Below are positions 4,401 to 8,011 of a stretch of 8,011 bases of DNA, in pieces. Below the pieces are notes generated by a model. That model was given only the letters and a program-made list of their open reading frames with translations. It made no database searches and was not told the DNA's origin. The stretch comes from an uncultured Oscillospiraceae bacterium (lineage in GTDB: Bacteria > Bacillota > Clostridia > Oscillospirales > Oscillospiraceae): positions 1 to 8,011 of the forward strand of contig CAKUDE010000050.1 of NCBI GenBank assembly GCA_934645175.1. Direction: 5' to 3'. How positions within the stretch are numbered: the first letter of the stretch is position 1; each line of letters starts with the position of its first letter. A program made the translations under genes and the position numbers.

Positions 4401-5423
4401 TTATTTTTTCTTTTTGCTGATAATCAGAGCAGCCAGAATCAGGCATCCGCCTAGAAGCAGTCCTCCCAGTGCAATCAACGCGGCAGCCGTCACGGAGAGC
4501 CCGCCGGATGTTTCTTCGGACTTTCCCGGCAGGGGTCGGGCAGGACTCTCAGACGGCTGTACGGACGGAGACGGTGCTTCCGTCGCCGGTGCTGAAGAGG
4601 GTGCGCCGGTCGGCTCTTGCACGGATGAGCCGGTCGGTGTTTCCGTCGAAGGTGCTTCCGTCGGCGGTGCTGTGGGCGGCACTGTCGGTGCCGTTCCTTT
4701 GGCATATACGGTTACGGGGATGACGCTGGAATAGGTCGTACCGCCCTCCTTCGTGCATACGGAACAGACGTAATAACGGGTACCAACCTCGGAGGTATCG
4801 CAAACCATTACGGGGTTGACCTCGGCATAATCCTCAAATGCGCCGACGGCGATAATATCACGCAGACTGCCGGTTTTTGTTTCACACCAGAGGTACGACT
4901 CAATGCTGTCGCCGGGGATCGCTGTGGCATTGCAGGTAAGCTTGAGTAATTGCCCCTGCTCGATCAGTACTGCAGACGGAACCCGCAGTATCGGAGGCGC
5001 AACTTTCGAACCAACGGAAATGATTGCTTTGGACGAATAGACCACGCCGGGTGCGCCCTCACGCGAAATGCGGCAGAAAAGCTCTGCTCCTTCAAGAAGC
5101 CTGCGAATTTCGTAGATGAAGAAAACGTCGCCTTCTTCACTTTGACCGTAACCGGCCTCTGAAATACCCTCCAGCCACGGTTGACTCTCCGTATAGGCCT
5201 TTGAGGTTTCGTAGGTCATGCCCTGATAGACGATAAACCACTCATAGGTCAAATCGTCCCCTTCGGCTTCCACGCTCCATGAAGCATAGCCGTTTTCAGG
5301 GAATGTGGGATTTTGCGGTTGCAGTGTAATGCGAATCGGCTCTGATTCGTCCGCCGATACGGAAAACGGAAGTATTAGCAGACATAGCACTGCAAGGAGA
5401 AGTGTGACCCTTGTTTTTCTCAT
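4401..5423 (-). CDS. Surface protein: two Ig-like domains, P/T/S stalk, C-terminal anchor
   Basis: The 340-residue product is exported and anchored at the cell surface. Residues 1-24 are a signal peptide (cleavage likely after SVSA). An Ig-like domain spans about 28-138 (W49, W62, C117). A second, clearer one spans 143-241, with C164, W179 and C220 in Ig order plus extra C180, C208 and C223 that could pair. A Pro/Thr/Ser/Glu stalk runs about 244-305, followed by a membrane helix (about 312-335) and KKKK at the end. LPGKS lies about 40 residues from the end, but this is not an LPxTG sortase signal, so plain membrane anchoring is likelier. The ATG at 5423 is about 12 bases after AGAGG, slightly far. 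It lies 22 bases after the TPM gene. It may bind extracellular ligands or wall parts; that is inference. Confidence 0.8.
   Translation of the reverse strand: MRKTRVTLLLAVLCLLILPFSVSADESEPIRITLQPQNPTFPENGYASWSVEAEGDDLTYEWFIVYQGMTYETSKAYTESQPWLEGISEAGYGQSEEGDVFFIYEIRRLLEGAELFCRISREGAPGVVYSSKAIISVGSKVAPPILRVPSAVLIEQGQLLKLTCNATAIPGDSIESYLWCETKTGSLRDIIAVGAFEDYAEVNPVMVCDTSEVGTRYYVCSVCTKEGGTTYSSVIPVTVYAKGTAPTVPPTAPPTEAPSTETPTGSSVQEPTGAPSSAPATEAPSPSVQPSESPARPLPGKSEETSGGLSVTAAALIALGGLLLGGCLILAALIISKKKK
4573..4672 (-). repeat. Imperfect repeats coding the surface-protein stalk
   Basis: The 22-base unit at 4573-4594 recurs at 4651-4672 with a single difference, 78 bases apart, and GCCGGTCGG occurs at 4605-4613 and 4629-4637. 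These encode repeated Ala-Pro-Ser/Thr-Glu segments. Such repeats can change length by slippage or recombination, so stalk length may vary between strains. Confidence 0.6.
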
Positions 5424-5445
5424 AATGAATAATGACCTCTCTGTA

Positions 5446-6228
5446 TCAAAATTTTCCGCTGCCGCCGCCGTGAGTCGTGCCGGAGGACGACGTGTGCGTG
5501 CTGCTACCGGAGCCGCTGTTTTCTTTTGACTTTTTTGTACGCGTCACATTGCGGTAGAGGAACAGGTTGCTGCTTTCTGTGATGGCAAGGCCGTCTTTTT
5601 TCAGATAGTTGTTTGCTGCCGCCTGCGAGCGCACGGTTTTCAGCTTGCCCTTCATACTGCCCACAATGATCAGCGCCAGTACGACACCGACCACGATGGA
5701 AACGGGGATCCAGATTATCGACAGCGACTCTCCGTTCCTCGCCTTGGTGATAAATTCGTCGCAGAGGTTTGCGTATGTATCGAAAGCAGCGGCATAGTTG
5801 CCGTCCGACAGATCCGATTTGATCTGTTTGCCGATATACTCGATGTCTGCATCGGTAAAGGCTGTGATGCCATAGCCGCAGGTGGAGATGGCCCAGTCAC
5901 GATCCTCCATGGAAATGAGCAGCAGCAGGCCGTCCTTTTCGGCACCGTAGCCATACTTGCAATACTCATACACCACATCGGCATACTCCGCGGCGGTGTC
6001 GTAGCCATCGAGGTCGTTCACAATGGCCACGGTCACATCCATCTTCTGCCGCTGGCTGATCTCGTCCAGCTTTTGGAGAAGCGCCGCTTCCTCACTGTCT
6101 GTCAGGAGGTCGGCCAAATCGTTGACCCGGTAGTATTCATCAGCAAAGCCGTCCGCCGCAAAAGCCGGGACAGCCGTGCAGAGGCAGAGGACAAGCGCAA
6201 ACAGAAGTGCAGTAATTTTCTTTTTCAT
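5446..6228 (-). CDS. TPM-domain membrane protein (YdjH/YgcG type)
   Basis: This 260-residue protein matches the TPM_phosphatase domain family in layout and length. Residues 1-24 are a signal peptide (cleavage after AFA). The TPM domain spans about 33-165 (VNDLADLLT, KMDVTVAIVNDLDG, KDGLLLLISMEDRDWAISTCGYG, the D128-rich TDADIEYI). A membrane helix spans about 171-190, a basic segment follows, and the C-terminus is Ser/Thr/Gly-rich, ending GGGSGKF, a tail typical of bacterial TPM proteins. The TPM domain would sit outside the membrane. In B. subtilis the TPM protein YdjH is encoded with YdjG and YdjI beside pspA in the SigW envelope-stress regulon; the adjacent zinc-ribbon gene supports the same grouping. 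The ATG at 6228 follows GGAGGGG directly after the upstream stop. Confidence 0.88.
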   Translation of the reverse strand: MKKKITALLFALVLCLCTAVPAFAADGFADEYYRVNDLADLLTDSEEAALLQKLDEISQRQKMDVTVAIVNDLDGYDTAAEYADVVYEYCKYGYGAEKDGLLLLISMEDRDWAISTCGYGITAFTDADIEYIGKQIKSDLSDGNYAAAFDTYANLCDEFITKARNGESLSIIWIPVSIVVGVVLALIIVGSMKGKLKTVRSQAAANNYLKKDGLAITESSNLFLYRNVTRTKKSKENSGSGSSTHTSSSGTTHGGGSGKF

Positions 6229-6243
6229 CGTTCGTCCCCTCCC

Positions 6244-7335
6244 TTACAGCATTCCCATGAGGTGCAGCAGCCACACGACACCGTAGGCCGCTACACTCAG
6301 CGCCGCAGACAATCCCAGCGTCCATTTGCGTGCCGCCGCCTTATCCACCGGCAGGTCACCCACAAACTTTCCGGTCTGCCCGTTCATGGCAAAGGTATAT
6401 TTGTTGCCGTTCCAGGTGGTATTCAGGAGCCACACCGGATACAGGGCATATTTCGCCTTGCCGCCGTGGAGCTGGATGCTGCTATGTTCGGTGGTCACGG
6501 TGTCGTAGCCCTCTACAGTAGCGGCAAAGGCGTCCTCCGTAGACTTCTTCACCCGTGCATTGGCACGCTCGATGCTCTGCTCGGCGTCCACATCGTATTT
6601 ATCGGCCAAATACCCGGCAAGATATGCCGTTTGAAAATCCACAGCGTCGGAAAAGTCATACGGCTCGATGGATTCCATCAGATCATCCGGCATTTTGGAG
6701 GAGCCGTCCACCGGCACATGCTCAAAGCCGACACTGCCGCCGCGGCGGACAAGAAAATGGCTGGTTTCGGTGTAGTCGTAATTGCTGTCGCTCCATGCCC
6801 GCACTTTAGTGGTGCGATAGCGCACCTGTGCGTCAGCATCGGTATCGAACAGCCAGAACGGGACATACACACCCTTGATCTCGTCGATATGGTTCTGATC
6901 CTTGAAAATTTTCGGCAGCAGCCGCTTGCCGGTGAGATGCTTTTGAAGCCCCGCCTTGGCGGCTTTTTTATCCAGCTTAAATGGGATCACCAGGTCGGGC
7001 TTCAGTGCGCCGGAGAACTGCCCCATCATCACCACGGGGTTTCCGCAGAAGGGACAGGAGGTGGCCGCCGTATTGGCGTCGCCTACGATCTCGCCGCCGC
7101 AGGACTTGCACACATAGGAGCGCAGTCCGTCCGCTTCGCCCTCCTGCCACTGGGTGCCGGCAGAGGTTTCCCATTCCATATTATCCTTTTCATCCTGCAA
7201 TCCGGCGTCGTAGCCTGCCAGCGTTTCCAGCTCGAATTCCGTGTCACAGTAGGGACACTTCATCTTCTGCAGGGTACTGTCAAAGGCGATAGCGCCGCCG
7301 CAGCAGGGGCATTTATATTCCTGCAAGGTTTGCAT
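6244..7335 (-). CDS. Double zinc-ribbon membrane protein, YdjG-like
   Basis: Using the ATG at 7335, the product is 363 residues. That start has GGAG with 8-base spacing. The in-frame ATG at 7353 (six residues longer) lacks a ribosome binding site and abuts a hairpin, so I reject it. Two zinc ribbons are visible: C9/C12 with C27/C30 (a further C11 lies inside), and C76/C79 with C94/C97. A large middle domain follows (LVIPFKLDKKAAKAGLQKHL, GVYVPFWLFD, YALYPVWLLNTTWNGNKYTFAMNGQTGKFVGDLP), ending in one membrane helix (about 338-363). This layout matches zinc-ribbon proteins often misnamed 'helicase PriA-like' or 'TFIIB zinc finger', including B. subtilis YdjG, which works with YdjH to bring the SPFH protein YdjI to the membrane. 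Its neighbours here fit that role. Confidence 0.85.
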   Translation of the reverse strand: MQTLQEYKCPCCGGAIAFDSTLQKMKCPYCDTEFELETLAGYDAGLQDEKDNMEWETSAGTQWQEGEADGLRSYVCKSCGGEIVGDANTAATSCPFCGNPVVMMGQFSGALKPDLVIPFKLDKKAAKAGLQKHLTGKRLLPKIFKDQNHIDEIKGVYVPFWLFDTDADAQVRYRTTKVRAWSDSNYDYTETSHFLVRRGGSVGFEHVPVDGSSKMPDDLMESIEPYDFSDAVDFQTAYLAGYLADKYDVDAEQSIERANARVKKSTEDAFAATVEGYDTVTTEHSSIQLHGGKAKYALYPVWLLNTTWNGNKYTFAMNGQTGKFVGDLPVDKAAARKWTLGLSAALSVAAYGVVWLLHLMGML

Positions 7336-7382
7336 ATCACTTTCTCCTTTCATTCGGCTGCCTTTTTAGAGAGCCGATATTT

Positions 7383-7883
7383 TTACTCGGTGATCTGCCC
7401 GATGAGGGTCAGCAGAAACGCGTGAAGCTCGTGGGCATATTCGCCGTTATACCGGTTGGTAAAGCGGTCACCGTTATCCGCCCAGCAGACCGCTATACAG
7501 CTGTCGGCTGCGTCCATAAGATACGGGTCGGGCGGCGCATAGGAAGGGAGCGTGAGGCTGCGCAGCGCCGCCTCCAGCTCGCTCCACTGTGCATCCGTGA
7601 CCGGCACATTCGTGTACTCCACGGCTTCGCCGTCCGGCGTGCGGAAGGTACAGCTGAGATAATGTCCCGCCGCTTCCGCTGCGTCGAACGAGAACACAAA
7701 GCAGGCGTCCGCATTTTCGGTGGACTGACGCCAGGCAAATGAATAAAGCTCCGCCATATCCGGCACCGTTTGCGTTTTTTGCTCCGTTTCTGTCCCTTTG
7801 GTTCGGGTGAGATGCCGGTACAGCAGGGTGCCGCAGAGCAGCACCGCGGCACCGACTGCTATCAGGATCACCGTTCGCCTCAT
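7383..7883 (-). CDS. Small membrane-anchored hypothetical protein
   Basis: This 166-residue protein has an N-terminal membrane helix (about residues 4-22, after MRR), then a linker and a predicted outside domain (about 40-166). I do not recognise the family. Features include [55 protein letters not shown] and [30 protein letters not shown]. Cys17 is not in a proper lipobox (VLLC), so it is probably not a lipoprotein. Its ATG overlaps the stop of the upstream gene (ATGA) and lacks a clear Shine-Dalgarno, pointing to translational coupling. Being wedged between the SPFH-like and zinc-ribbon genes suggests a partner in the same membrane complex; this is inference. Confidence 0.78.
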   Translation of the reverse strand: MRRTVILIAVGAAVLLCGTLLYRHLTRTKGTETEQKTQTVPDMAELYSFAWRQSTENADACFVFSFDAAEAAGHYLSCTFRTPDGEAVEYTNVPVTDAQWSELEAALRSLTLPSYAPPDPYLMDAADSCIAVCWADNGDRFTNRYNGEYAHELHAFLLTLIGQITE

Positions 7884-8011
7884 CTGATGATGTCGCCGTC
7901 GTCAAACGGGTCACCGCATTCCGGGCAGAATTTCGGGGGATGTGCGGGATCCTCGGGCGTCCAGCCGCACTTACCGCAGCGGCCGGCCGGTCTCTTTGTG
8001 CCGCAGTTGCG
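7880..8011 (-). CDS. C-terminus of a zinc-ribbon protein, probably SPFH/YdjI-like (partial)
   Basis: The last 43 codons of a gene enter from the right edge. They carry a cysteine ending an earlier ribbon (NCGTK) and a complete zinc ribbon: CGKC (residues 12-15 of the fragment) with CPEC (29-32), then an acidic tail [10 protein letters not shown]. Similar tails ([20 protein letters not shown]) end SPFH-domain 'virion core protein' homologues of Clostridia, as I recall them. The SPFH domain itself lies outside the window, so the identity rests on this tail and on the following YdjG- and YdjH-like genes. The stop TGA (7882-7880) overlaps the next start as ATGA. Confidence 0.65.
   Translation of the reverse strand, partial: RNCGTKRPAGRCGKCGWTPEDPAHPPKFCPECGDPFDDGDIIR

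Noticed and set aside
3150..4454. 434-codon forward open frame
   Set aside because: It is antisense to three well-supported leftward genes and runs straight through a terminator and two ribosome binding sites. It matches no known family; its openness follows from the GC-rich codon pattern of the other strand.
5061..5066. Looking for a classical LPxTG wall signal or sortase gene with the Ig-like protein
   Set aside because: Only LPGKS is present near its C-terminus, and no sortase is encoded in the window.
7336..7353. Earlier ATG (7353) for the zinc-ribbon gene
   Set aside because: It has no Shine-Dalgarno and follows a hairpin (TCGGCT/AGCCGA). ATG 7335 has GGAG at 8-base spacing and starts closer to the first zinc ribbon.
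6073..7425. 450-codon forward open frame
   Set aside because: It is antisense to the zinc-ribbon gene and the start of the TPM gene, whose domains and start sites are clear. It shows no family features of its own.
7474..7914. 146-codon leftward frame overlapping the small membrane protein gene
   Set aside because: It is an alternate frame of the same DNA. The 7883->7383 frame has a membrane helix and ATGA coupling, while this one is Arg/Ser/Gly-rich without features.
1..8011. CRISPR array, tRNA, rRNA or known riboswitch
   Set aside because: No regularly spaced repeats, cloverleaf with CCA end, rRNA-like conserved segments or familiar riboswitch cores were found on reading both strands.

Overview
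The window looks like a low-GC-phylum but moderately GC-rich gut anaerobe (Clostridia, probably Oscillospiraceae/Ruminococcaceae). This rests on strong AGGAGG-type ribosome binding sites, Firmicutes-type short proteins (DUF5640-like, DUF6935-like, TPM), and a Tn916/Tn1549-style control cassette. No rRNA, tRNA, CRISPR array or complete insertion sequence is visible. Protein family names come from memory of the families; no search was run.

Left part (1-1993): a control region typical of Firmicutes integrative conjugative elements. A sigma-70 region-4 protein reads left (1149->643) and an XRE repressor-like protein reads right (1661->1993). They are divergent, and the 511-bp gap between them is dense in inverted repeats. 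A palindrome overlaps the XRE promoter -10 and abuts its Shine-Dalgarno. A terminator-like hairpin, two mutually exclusive hairpins and a 12-bp perfect stem next to the sigma ribosome binding site lie on the path towards the sigma gene. Left of the sigma gene, positions 1-642 hold no gene I can name. However, one forward frame is open across about 700 bp except for a single TAG, and the stretch contains several small hairpins. No integrase or excisionase is seen.

Middle part (2042-3292): two leftward genes, an ankyrin-repeat protein followed by a single-pass membrane protein with a lipocalin-like DUF5640 domain. They share a short N-terminal motif, RKQP(V/I)S. A convergent terminator separates them from the XRE gene, and another terminator (about 3311-3334) separates them from the operon on their right.

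Right part (3384-8011): a tight leftward seven-gene operon that enters from beyond the right edge. In transcription order it holds: the C-terminus of a protein ending in zinc ribbons (probably an SPFH/'virion core-like' protein); a small membrane-anchored protein coupled to it by an ATGA overlap; a double zinc-ribbon protein with a C-terminal membrane helix; a TPM-domain membrane protein; a surface protein with two Ig-like domains, a Pro/Thr/Ser stalk and a C-terminal anchor; a DUF6935-like protein with an amphipathic N-terminal helix; and a small hypothetical protein. The SPFH / zinc-ribbon / TPM trio matches the Bacillus subtilis YdjI-YdjG-YdjH set, which works with PspA in membrane stress. 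The most interesting reading is therefore an enlarged envelope-stress or membrane-surveillance operon with extra surface and amphipathic-helix components, lying next to ICE control genes.
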